Source of the DNA: CAYMKL01 sp964390805
GTDB taxonomy: Bacteria > Chloroflexota > Anaerolineae > VGOG01
DNA length: 15,249 nt
Assembly: GCA_964390805.1 (NCBI GenBank)
Contig: CAYMKL010000152.1
Location: 1-15,249 of the forward strand
Direction: 5' to 3'
Positions within the stretch are counted from its first letter, which is position 1, and each line of letters begins with the position of its first letter. Shown here piece by piece: positions 6,584 through 12,759 of the stretch. The position numbers were made by a program, and so were the translations under genes. The notes beneath the pieces were generated by a model. That model was given only the letters and a program-made list of their open reading frames with translations, was not told where the DNA came from and searched no databases.

Positions 6584-7567
6584 ATGAACGACAAAGAGAA
6601 CGCTCTCCGGATCATCCGTTTTGATAACCCAGAGAGGGTGATGCCAAGGCCCCCCTTCTACGAGCTTCTATGGCACGGCTGTAACCATGAGGGCTTTGAT
6701 GGTGGAAGCGAGGAGGACCCTGTTGGCTCCAAGTGGGTTGATGTCTGGGGAACGGGGTGGCACAAGAGGCAGGAAAGAATGATTGGCCACCCGGTAAGTT
6801 ATCCCCTGGCGGAACCGAAAAACTTGAGGGATTTTGAATGGCTCGATCCAAACGACGAGCGCATCTGTGGGAAGATCTACGAAATGGCTGAGGCTTTCCC
6901 TGGAGGGGATCTGTTCCTTGCCGGCAGCCACAGAGATACCCTCTGGGAAAAGGCCTACATGCTGGTTGGCATGGAAAACATGATGGTGTATTTCTTCACG
7001 GAACCAGAATTCGTGAGGGAGGTGCTTCACCGTATCATGGATTTCCATCTTGGGATTGCACAGCACTACGCCAGGCTAGGGGTGGAGCTGGTGCGCTTGA
7101 GTGACGATCTGGGCATGCAGAATGGGCCTCTGTTGGGTCCCCGAATTGTCAGAGAGTTTCTGGTACCAGAGTACCAGCGGCTCTTCGAGTTCTACAAGAG
7201 CAGGGGCGTTCTGATGTACTTTCATTCCTGCGGTTGCATCGAGTCGCTGATAAAGACCTTCCTGGACCTGGGGGTCAATATTCTCAATCCGGTTCAGGCC
7301 ACTGCCAACGATCTCGACAAAGTTCGAGCGCTCACACAAGGGACAATGGCACTGGAGGGTGGTGTAAGCTCGGCGACGGTTATGGAAGGCCCGATTGAGC
7401 GAATTGTCACCGAGGCGCGTAAGGCAATGTGGCAGTTGGGGCGGAATGGTGGGTATTTTTGCCGTTATGATCAGGGGATGCCCTATCCAGAAGCACACGT
7501 TGAGGCTCTCTTCGAGGCGGTTGAAGAGTACGGGGTCTACCCGCTTGAGCCTTCTGGGGAAGATTGA
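6584..7567 (+). CDS. uroporphyrinogen decarboxylase superfamily protein
   Basis: The 327-residue protein is a TIM-barrel member of the URO-D superfamily, which includes heme-pathway decarboxylases and zinc-dependent methyltransferases for corrinoid or thiol cofactors. Visible marks are RFDNPERV near the N-terminus (12-19), VRLSDDLGMQNGPLLGP at 170-186, the zinc-type MYFHSCGCIESLI at 211-223 with His214 and Cys216, and NILNPVQATANDL at 232-244. The HxCG motif and absence of the HemE N-terminal arginine signature argue against true heme synthesis and for a methyltransferase or demethylase-like role. AGGAG (6570-6574) precedes the ATG by 9 nt. It sits behind the transport operon's terminator, so it is probably a separate unit. 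No corrinoid protein or activator is nearby, so substrate and partner are unknown. Confidence 0.85.
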   Translation: MNDKENALRIIRFDNPERVMPRPPFYELLWHGCNHEGFDGGSEEDPVGSKWVDVWGTGWHKRQERMIGHPVSYPLAEPKNLRDFEWLDPNDERICGKIYEMAEAFPGGDLFLAGSHRDTLWEKAYMLVGMENMMVYFFTEPEFVREVLHRIMDFHLGIAQHYARLGVELVRLSDDLGMQNGPLLGPRIVREFLVPEYQRLFEFYKSRGVLMYFHSCGCIESLIKTFLDLGVNILNPVQATANDLDKVRALTQGTMALEGGVSSATVMEGPIERIVTEARKAMWQLGRNGGYFCRYDQGMPYPEAHVEALFEAVEEYGVYPLEPSGED

Positions 7568-7785
7568 ATCGTGGCAGATGGGTCTGTACCTCGTTCGATT
7601 GGCAGCACAATCAAAAACACGAGCTCAATCTCAAGGCCAAGGGCAGCAAGCCTACAGCCTGGGTCACCGACGGGCCGCGCCTGGAGTGGGTAGATGAAAG
7701 CGCTCCCCACCTGAATGGGCAGATCGGCTTGTCGAATTTCGTGGGTTGTCACACTTGTTTCGATTCCGTGTCGGTATCTCCATGA
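7549..7785 (+). pseudogene. C-terminal remnant of a LamG/DUF1080-like domain
   Basis: This frame opens after a TGA at 7546, overlaps the end of the URO-D-like gene, and stops at 7783-7785 without a start codon or ribosome binding site of its own. It reads like the end of a sugar-associated beta-sandwich: WVCTSFDWQH, HELNLKAKGSKPTAWVTDG, then APHLNGQIGLSNF and FDSVSVSP. The pattern of a ligand-contact strand (AWVDG-like), a G-x-IGL strand and a final F-D-x-V-x-V strand is seen in LamG/3-keto-disaccharide-hydrolase-type domains and, as I recall, at the C-terminus of some long ADP-ribosylglycohydrolases. It is probably the tail of a lost gene joined to this site by deletion. The assignment rests on strand patterns only. 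Confidence 0.5.
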
Positions 7786-7813
7786 TACGGTTTGAGATGA
7801 GAGAGCTGCTGAT

Positions 7814-7900
7814 GTCATTGTGAGCGTAGCGAAGCAATCTCCCGCCTCCAATTGCAGGCAACGGTGGAGATTGCTTCGTCGTTCCACTCCTTGCAATGAC
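7814..7900. repeat. dispersed palindromic repeat (GTCATTG...CAATGAC)
   Basis: The left arm 7814-7842 and right arm 7866-7900 are reverse complements except for a 6-nt length difference and a few changes, with ends GTCATTG and CAATGAC. Internal phrases GCGAAGCAATCTCC and GGAGATTGCTTCG are characteristic of an intergenic palindromic repeat family found many times in diverse bacterial genomes, including Chloroflexota. It carries no coding sequence and most likely marks a non-autonomous insertion or REP-like element. Confidence 0.8.
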
Positions 7901-7944
7901 GCCTGGCGCGAAAGTTAATATTTTCGAGCTAGTCAGGTATGGCA

Positions 7945-7988
7945 GCCTACCTGCATCGTCAGTGAGATGGCAGGTAGGCCACTTTTTT
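7945..7988 (+). terminator. intrinsic terminator-like hairpin
   Basis: GCCTACCTGC (7945-7954) pairs perfectly with GCAGGTAGGC (7970-7979), followed by CAC and six T residues (7983-7988). Form and orientation fit a rho-independent terminator for plus-strand transcription. It may close the URO-D-like transcript after the remnant region or belong to a lost gene. Confidence 0.65.
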
Positions 7989-8016
7989 GCTGAGGGGAAT
8001 TGAAGGAGCAAGCCAA

Positions 8017-8163
8017 GTGAGCAGACGAGTGGTGACCTGTGCCCGCGTTTCCACGGAAGACCAGGCACAACACCGCTACAGCCTTCCCTCGCAAGTAGAA
8101 TCATGCTATAATTATCCCCAGGAGCGAGGCTGGTCAGTAGTGGCCAAGATCACTTGCCTATGA
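8017..8163 (+). pseudogene. truncated N-terminus of a serine recombinase
   Basis: From GTG at 8017, with AAGGAG at 8003-8008 as ribosome binding site, 48 codons read SRRVVTCARVSTEDQAQ, then YSLPSQVESC and QERGWSVVAKI, followed by a stop at 8161-8163. This is the start of the resolvase/invertase catalytic domain of large serine recombinases: A-R-V-S-T-E-D-Q carries the nucleophile Ser12, and S-L-P-S-Q, with helix C-x-x-Y/ERGW, follows. The family needs at least 180 residues and often 450-550, so this is a broken relic of an integrated element. Similarity ends at about 8150, where only 45 nt remain before the methyltransferase gene. It is a good mark of past insertion and deletion at this site. 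Confidence 0.82.
8084..8112 (+). promoter_or_regulatory. candidate promoter for the methyltransferase cluster
   Basis: TATAAT at 8107-8112 is preceded directly by TGC, giving an extended -10, and TTCCCT lies 17 nt upstream (3 of 6 positions). It sits inside the recombinase fragment, about 80 nt before the methyltransferase ATG, so it could have arisen after the relic decayed. Confidence 0.4.
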
Positions 8164-8194
8164 GTGGCTGGATCGTTTCTTGAAAGGGTAGCAA

Positions 8195-9004
8195 ATGCCC
8201 AACATATCAGACCCAGAATTTGTGTCAGAGCAGTACCAAGATGAGTCGAATCTGAACGCACGGATTCAGCTCCACGACCGCTTCAGCATCAACAAGTATG
8301 GCTGGTTTCCGTGGGTCTTTGACCAACTCCGCCTTTCACCAGAGAGCCACATTCTTCACTTGGGCGGCGGTACCGGTCTCTTATGGCTGAAGAATCTGAA
8401 CCGCATTCCCACAGGTTGGGACATCACGCTGTCGGATCTCTCGCCGGGGATGTTGCAGGAGGCCCAGCGGAACCTGCGCGACAGGCAGCGTCACTTCGAA
8501 TTTGCGGTGATTGACGCTCAAGCAGTCCCATTTGAAGACGAAAGCTTCGACGCCGTCATTGCCAACCACATGCTCTACCACGTGCCAGACAGGACGAAGG
8601 CACTGTTGGAGATTCGTCGAGTGCTGAGACCCGGCGGACGCTTCTATGCGTCAACCATAGGTCGGGCTCACCTGCAAGAGCTATCTGAACTGGTGCACAG
8701 ATTTGATCCCTGTGCGGATCCCTGGGGCGCAGATTTTGCCGATTCCTTCCTCCTCGAAAACGGCCTCGATCAGCTATCAGAATGGTTCTCCAGGGTCACA
8801 CTACATCGGTACGAAGACGATCTGGTCATTACAGAGGCCAAGCCCTTGGTGGCTTATGTCCTGTCTGGGGCCACTGAATCCGTTCTCGCTGACAAAGAGC
8901 TGGAGTTCGTCGAGTTTGTGGAACAAGAACTGGCTTTACACGGCGCCATTAATGTCACCAAAGACTACGGCCTGTTTGAGGCATTTCGGGATGATGACGC
9001 CTGA
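8195..9004 (+). CDS. class I SAM-dependent methyltransferase
   Basis: The 269-residue protein has the Rossmann-like fold of Methyltransf_11/UbiE-type enzymes. Motif I is HILHLGGGTG at 52-61 (Gly for the usual Cys in the G-x-G-x-G loop). An acidic residue at the end of strand 2 follows (Asp81 in LSDLSPGML). Then come DAQAVPFEDESFDAVIANHM at 107-126 and the post-core LRPGGRFYAS at 144-153. AAAGGG (8183-8188) precedes the ATG by 6 nt. The acceptor substrate cannot be deduced. It is followed 42 nt later by an MFS transporter gene on the same strand, which would fit modification and export or import of a small molecule, but that link is only positional. Confidence 0.9.
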   Translation: MPNISDPEFVSEQYQDESNLNARIQLHDRFSINKYGWFPWVFDQLRLSPESHILHLGGGTGLLWLKNLNRIPTGWDITLSDLSPGMLQEAQRNLRDRQRHFEFAVIDAQAVPFEDESFDAVIANHMLYHVPDRTKALLEIRRVLRPGGRFYASTIGRAHLQELSELVHRFDPCADPWGADFADSFLLENGLDQLSEWFSRVTLHRYEDDLVITEAKPLVAYVLSGATESVLADKELEFVEFVEQELALHGAINVTKDYGLFEAFRDDDA

Positions 9005-9046
9005 CCCATTGCCACAACCCACCGCGCTGTCGAATCGGTCTTTCAA

Positions 9047-10240
9047 GTGAACATCTCTTACGTAGCAAAACTACTCCCCTTTGGCCGAGGCAACGTAACC
9101 AGGCTGGCGATGGCCTATTTCTTCGCCACCCTGTACTTTTACATCCCTGTCGGAACCCTCTACCTGCAAAGCAAGAACCTGAGCTACGTTCAGATCAACT
9201 CCCTGTGGGGCATTATCGTCGGCACGATGTTTTTGACCGAAGTCCCGACCGGCATCATCGCTGACCGACTGGGCCGCAAGCGCTCGATCAACGTTGCCCT
9301 GGCGCTCCAGGTACTGGGCGAGGTGGTCTATATCTTTGCCAATGGTTATTGGCCCTTTGCACTGGCGGCGATGATAGGCGGCCTGGGCTTCGCTTTTGGC
9401 TCGGGTAGCCTCGAAGCCCTGGTCTACGACTCGCTGAAAACGAAGGGGCGCGAAGACGAGATGAGCAAGGCCGTGGGCTTCATCAGCGCGGCCCAGCGCC
9501 TCGCCAATCTGCTGGCCTTTGCGATGGGTGGTTTATTGGTTGCTAATCTCACCCAGGAGCGCTTTGTCCTGGCCATCGCCATCACCGCCTGTGCCGTTGC
9601 CATCGGCTGGCTGGTCAGCTTGACGCTGCGGGAACCACAAATCGAAGTCGAGCAAGGGAGCGGTGATAGCTCGCTCAAGCTGCTGGTGGACGGGGTTAAG
9701 ACGCTGCAAAGCAACAAGCAATTTCGCCGCCTGGTCCTGCTGGCGCTGGCAACGATCCCTTTCAGTAACTACTTGTCGAGCCTGTACCAGCCCCGCTTTG
9801 TCAACGTCGGCGTGCCGCCCATCTGGCTTGGCCTGGGGCTGGCGCTGGCTTCTGGCATCAGCATCGTGGTCGCCCGCTACGCCTATTGGCTGGAAGCGCA
9901 CCTGGGCACCAAAGCAAGCTTGCTGCTATCCACCGGCCTGCCCGGTATTCTTTATCTGGTGATGGCAGCAGTTCTGCATCCGGCGTTTTCCGTTTTGGTG
10001 TTCTGCACCCTGTACGGCTCGATGAGCCTGAAAGGCCCCATCTTCTCCGGGCATTTGAACCAGCACATCGAGAGCAGGAACAGGGCCACGGTGCTATCTT
10101 TGATCAGTATGTTCTCAGGAATCTACGAAGCTTTGATGGGATTGCTGATTGGCCGCATCGGCGACTTTTCGCTGACCTATGCCTTCGCCTTCATGGGGGC
10201 GATTGTCCTGGTCGGCTCACTTTTGTTCCGAGTGGATTGA
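9047..10240 (+). CDS. MFS transporter
   Basis: This 397-residue protein has about twelve hydrophobic segments spread over its length, and the major facilitator motif A in the loop between helices 2 and 3: TGIIADRLGRKRS at 68-80. The second half begins after a polar stretch near 190-225 that matches the usual central cytoplasmic loop. I accept the GTG at 9047 because it places a short polar N-terminus before helix 1; the ribosome binding site is weak, so translation may depend partly on the preceding methyltransferase gene 42 nt upstream. Sequence style is that of drug/metabolite exporters of the YfmO/BceR-like type, but substrate and direction are not determinable. The next gene starts 7 nt after its stop. 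Confidence 0.9.
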   Translation: MNISYVAKLLPFGRGNVTRLAMAYFFATLYFYIPVGTLYLQSKNLSYVQINSLWGIIVGTMFLTEVPTGIIADRLGRKRSINVALALQVLGEVVYIFANGYWPFALAAMIGGLGFAFGSGSLEALVYDSLKTKGREDEMSKAVGFISAAQRLANLLAFAMGGLLVANLTQERFVLAIAITACAVAIGWLVSLTLREPQIEVEQGSGDSSLKLLVDGVKTLQSNKQFRRLVLLALATIPFSNYLSSLYQPRFVNVGVPPIWLGLGLALASGISIVVARYAYWLEAHLGTKASLLLSTGLPGILYLVMAAVLHPAFSVLVFCTLYGSMSLKGPIFSGHLNQHIESRNRATVLSLISMFSGIYEALMGLLIGRIGDFSLTYAFAFMGAIVLVGSLLFRVD

Positions 10241-10247
10241 GGGGCGT

Positions 10248-11489
10248 ATGACAGGACGTCGAGTGATCGTGGTCGGAGGAGGCGCAGCCGGTTTGATGGC
10301 CGCAGGGCAGGCTGCCGAAATGGGCGCCGAAACGCTGCTTCTGGAGAAGAAGGATCGCCCCGGACGCAAGCTGCGCATCGCCGGCAAGGGACGCTGCAAC
10401 CTGACCAACGTCGCTTCAGTGTCCCAGTTCGTCGCCCATTTCGGACCCAACGGGCGTTTCCTCCGCCAGGCCTTTCACCAGTTCTTCAACTCCGACCTGG
10501 TGGCGTTTTTTGAAGAACTGGGGATTCGCACCGTGACCGAGCGAGGGGGGCGGGTCTTCCCGGCCAGCGGTCAGGCGCAGGACGTGGTGGACGCGCTGGT
10601 GCAGTGGGTCGGCGACCAGGGCGTGACCCTGCGAACCCGCTCGCCGGTGGAGCGATTGCTGGTCGAGGGAGAACGGGTGGTCGGGGTGCTAGTGTCACGA
10701 GGAGCGGTCTATCGCACCGATGCGGTGATCGTCGCCACGGGCGGGGCGTCTTACCCCGCCACCGGGTCAACGGGGGACGGGTACCGGCTGGCCGCATTGG
10801 TGGGACACACCATCGTGTCCATTCGCCCCGCGCTGGTTCCCCTGGAGACGGCGGGCGACGTGGCCCCCAGGCTGCAAGGGCTAAGCCTGCGCAACGTGAC
10901 CGTGGGGGTGTGGGTCAACGAGCAAAAGCAGGCCGAAGCCTTTGGCGAGATGCTCTTCACCCACTTTGGCGTCTCCGGGCCCATCATCCTCTCCCTGAGC
11001 AGGCAGGTGGTGGACGCCTTGCGCCTGGGCCAGAGAGTGATCCTTTCCATTGATCTCAAGCCAGCTCTCGACGAGGGCAAGCTGGATGCGCGGCTTCTCC
11101 GCGATCTGGACGCCCACGGCAAGCGGCATTTTCGCACCCTGCTTAAGGGGCTGCTGCCCAGCAAGCTGATCCGGGTTTGCATAGACCTGACGGGCATCCC
11201 TCCTGACAAGGTGGCACACCAGATCACATCCGAAGAGCGCAAGCGGCTGCGGACGTGGCTGAAAGGCTTTCGCCTGGAGGTGACGGGCCACCGCCCTTTC
11301 ACCGAGGCCATCATCACCGCTGGCGGGGTGGACACGCGAGAGGTTGACCCCCGCACCCTGGCCTCGCGCCTAGTGGAGGGCCTCTATTTCGCCGGCGAGG
11401 TGCTGGACGTAGACGCCGACACCGGCGGATACAACCTGCAAGCGGCGTTTTCTACCGGTTGGCTGGCTGGCCGCTCCGCGGCGCAGTAA
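10248..11489 (+). CDS. HI0933/BaiN-family FAD-dependent flavoprotein
   Basis: The 413-residue product is a NAD(P)/FAD-dependent oxidoreductase of the HI0933 (YhiN, BaiN) family. Residues 6-16 carry the FAD dinucleotide fold (VIVVGGGAAGL), with the ribose-binding Glu33 in LLLEKK. The family hallmark GRKLRIAGKGRCNLTN lies at 39-54. Further marks are ATGGASYPATGSTGDGY at 163-179, FTHFGVSGPI at 237-246, ITAGGVDTREVDP at 356-368 and the C-terminal FAD contact FAGEVLDVDADTGGYNLQAA at 381-400. The ATG at 10248, 7 nt after the MFS stop and with GAGGGG upstream, gives the normal N-terminus; an earlier in-frame ATG at 10179 lies within the MFS gene and would add a non-family extension. Characterised relatives (BaiN) reduce bile-acid intermediates; for most members the substrate is unknown. 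Confidence 0.93.
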   Translation: MTGRRVIVVGGGAAGLMAAGQAAEMGAETLLLEKKDRPGRKLRIAGKGRCNLTNVASVSQFVAHFGPNGRFLRQAFHQFFNSDLVAFFEELGIRTVTERGGRVFPASGQAQDVVDALVQWVGDQGVTLRTRSPVERLLVEGERVVGVLVSRGAVYRTDAVIVATGGASYPATGSTGDGYRLAALVGHTIVSIRPALVPLETAGDVAPRLQGLSLRNVTVGVWVNEQKQAEAFGEMLFTHFGVSGPIILSLSRQVVDALRLGQRVILSIDLKPALDEGKLDARLLRDLDAHGKRHFRTLLKGLLPSKLIRVCIDLTGIPPDKVAHQITSEERKRLRTWLKGFRLEVTGHRPFTEAIITAGGVDTREVDPRTLASRLVEGLYFAGEVLDVDADTGGYNLQAAFSTGWLAGRSAAQ

Positions 11490-11505
11490 CAGGAATCAAA
11501 CTTCT

Positions 11506-11511
11506 AGGAGG
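11506..11511 (+). promoter_or_regulatory. ribosome binding site that fixes a TTG start
   Basis: A perfect AGGAGG lies 5 nt before TTG at 11517. No ATG or GTG lies at a suitable distance, and the next in-frame residues are the family N-terminus, so TTG is the initiation codon. Confidence 0.75.
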
Positions 11512-11516
11512 CGCAA

Positions 11517-12368
11517 TTGCAACATTACGAATTTGGATGGCAAACAGACGATGGACTGCAGCTTTATGCCCAGGGTTGGCAACCGGAAACTGAACCCAAA
11601 GGAGTGGTATGCCTGGTGCACGGGTTGGGAGAGCACAGCGGGCGATACCCGCACCTGGCCGCCCTTTTGAGCCAGGCCGGCTACGTCCTGTTGACCTTTG
11701 ACCTGCGCGGGCACGGCAAATCCCAAGGAAAGCGCGGCCACGCACCCGGCTACGAGGCTCTGCTTGATGACATCGCACACCTGTTGGAAGAGGCGGCAAG
11801 GCGTTACCCCAACCGCCCACGCTTCCTGTACGGCCACAGCCTGGGCGGCAACCTGGTGATCACGTACATCCTGCGGCGCCGTCCTCAGTTGGCTGGAGTG
11901 ATTGCCACGGGGACTCTCTTCCGGCCCGCCTTCGAGCCCCCTGCATGGAAGATAACCCTGGCCAGGATCATGTACAGCCTGTGGCCCACCTTGTCCCTGT
12001 CCCATGAGCTAGACCGCCAGGGTCTCTCCCGCGACCCCGAAGTGGTGCGGGCCTACAACGACGACCCGCTGGTCCATGATCGCGTATCGGCTCGCTTGGC
12101 AATGGACATGCTCCAGTCCGGTTTGTGGTCCCTGGAGCGCGCCGCCGAGTTCCCACTCCCCTTGCTGCTGATGCACGGCAGCGACGACCGTGTGTGTTCC
12201 CCGCAGGCCAGCCGCGAGTTCGCCGCCCAAGCGGGCGATTGCTGCACCCTGAAGATCTGGGATAGTTTTTACCATGAGATCCACAATGAGCCGGAACAGA
12301 GGCGAGTGTTTGAGCACTTGATGGAGTGGCTGAAGGGTAAGCTGGGGAATGAGGCAATGAGGCAATGA
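11517..12368 (+). CDS. alpha/beta hydrolase, monoacylglycerol-lipase-like
   Basis: The 283-residue serine hydrolase belongs to the Hydrolase_4/monoacylglycerol lipase group. The oxyanion loop is VHGLGEHSGRY (34-44). A strand and DLRGHGKSQG follow at 62-71. The nucleophile elbow GHSLGG at 106-111 places Ser108. The acid is in HGSDDRV (Asp224) and the base in YHEIHNEPE (His253). All three triad residues are present, so activity is expected on monoacylglycerols or similar small esters; no signal peptide, so cytoplasmic. It starts with TTG, 27 nt after the flavoprotein gene, and is the last gene of the cluster. The C-terminal residues GNEAMRQ and the stop lie inside an 8-bp tandem repeat, so the natural end of the protein may vary with copy number. 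Confidence 0.93.
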   Translation: MQHYEFGWQTDDGLQLYAQGWQPETEPKGVVCLVHGLGEHSGRYPHLAALLSQAGYVLLTFDLRGHGKSQGKRGHAPGYEALLDDIAHLLEEAARRYPNRPRFLYGHSLGGNLVITYILRRRPQLAGVIATGTLFRPAFEPPAWKITLARIMYSLWPTLSLSHELDRQGLSRDPEVVRAYNDDPLVHDRVSARLAMDMLQSGLWSLERAAEFPLPLLLMHGSDDRVCSPQASREFAAQAGDCCTLKIWDSFYHEIHNEPEQRRVFEHLMEWLKGKLGNEAMRQ

Positions 12369-12378
12369 GGCAATGAGG
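12348..12378 (+). repeat. tandem repeat of the octamer AATGAGGC
   Basis: Just under four copies (12348-12355, 12356-12363, 12364-12371 and a partial copy to 12378) span the stop codon of the hydrolase gene. Because the unit is 8 bp, gain or loss of one copy shifts the frame at the C-terminus. Confidence 0.9.
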
Positions 12379-12394
12379 GTGTTGACCGGAGCGT

Positions 12395-12694
12395 TCATTA
12401 CCCGACATCGAAAATCAGAAACCAGGTTTTTCGCTTGCTAAGGCATTGTTGGCGCTCCAAAATACTCAAAAGGCGTAACTGCTCGGGCTACCCTTTGCCG
12501 CGATTGAAATCGCCTCTCCAGGGCTTTCAGCCGGGCGTCCACCTGCGTGGACGTCGCTGTCCACGTAGGTGGACAGTCAGCTTTAGCTCTCCAGGCGCGG
12601 TTTCAACCGCCAGCCTGAGTAGTGACCAAAAGGCAATGATTTGCTTGGTTCAGGCGACAAAAAACCTGGTTTCTTTCCCCGTGTCGGGTAGTGA
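12395..12694. mobile_element. MITE-like element with inverted arms and inner palindromes
   Basis: Arms at 12395-12434 and 12654-12694 are inverted copies sharing the blocks AAAAACCTGGTTTCT and TGTCGGGTA, so a unit of about 300 bp has terminal inverted repeats near 40 bp. Inside, GCGATTGAAATCGC (12500-12513) is the inverse of GCGGTTTCAACCGC (12597-12610) at 12 of 14 positions. GTCCACCTGCGTGGAC (12537-12552) and GTCCACGTAGGTGGAC (12559-12574) are palindromes and near inverse copies of each other. No credible coding frame exists inside. Non-autonomous elements and nested REP repeats of this form are common in Chloroflexota intergenic regions. I see no clear target-site duplication. Confidence 0.65.
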
Positions 12695-12742
12695 AACCGG
12701 AGCGATGACTTTTGCCCAGTACGTGGAATGACTACAAACGAT

Positions 12743-12748
12743 GGAGGT
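12743..12748 (+). promoter_or_regulatory. ribosome binding site of the TPR gene
   Basis: GGAGGT lies 11 nt before ATG at 12760 and supports that start over the TTG at 12712, which has no such site and would add 16 non-family residues. Confidence 0.6.
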
Positions 12749-12759
12749 TAGTTTCAATT

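Noticed and set aside
7537..7896. Minus-strand frame of 119 codons over the remnant region
   Set aside because: The opposite frame shows a coherent domain ending, and the minus frame runs through the palindromic repeat without family pattern.
8164..8194. Possible C-terminal piece of the recombinase in another frame (YEWLDRFLKG)
   Set aside because: Ten codons are too few to assign.
10179..10247. Upstream in-frame ATG for the flavoprotein
   Set aside because: It lies inside the MFS gene and adds residues that are only a frame-shifted reading of that gene.
11452..12005. Minus-strand frames opposite the hydrolase gene
   Set aside because: GC-rich shadows without start signals; the plus-strand hydrolase has all catalytic motifs.
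12435..12731. Plus-strand frame across the MITE-like element
   Set aside because: It is built from palindromic repeat sequence and has no ribosome binding site or family pattern.
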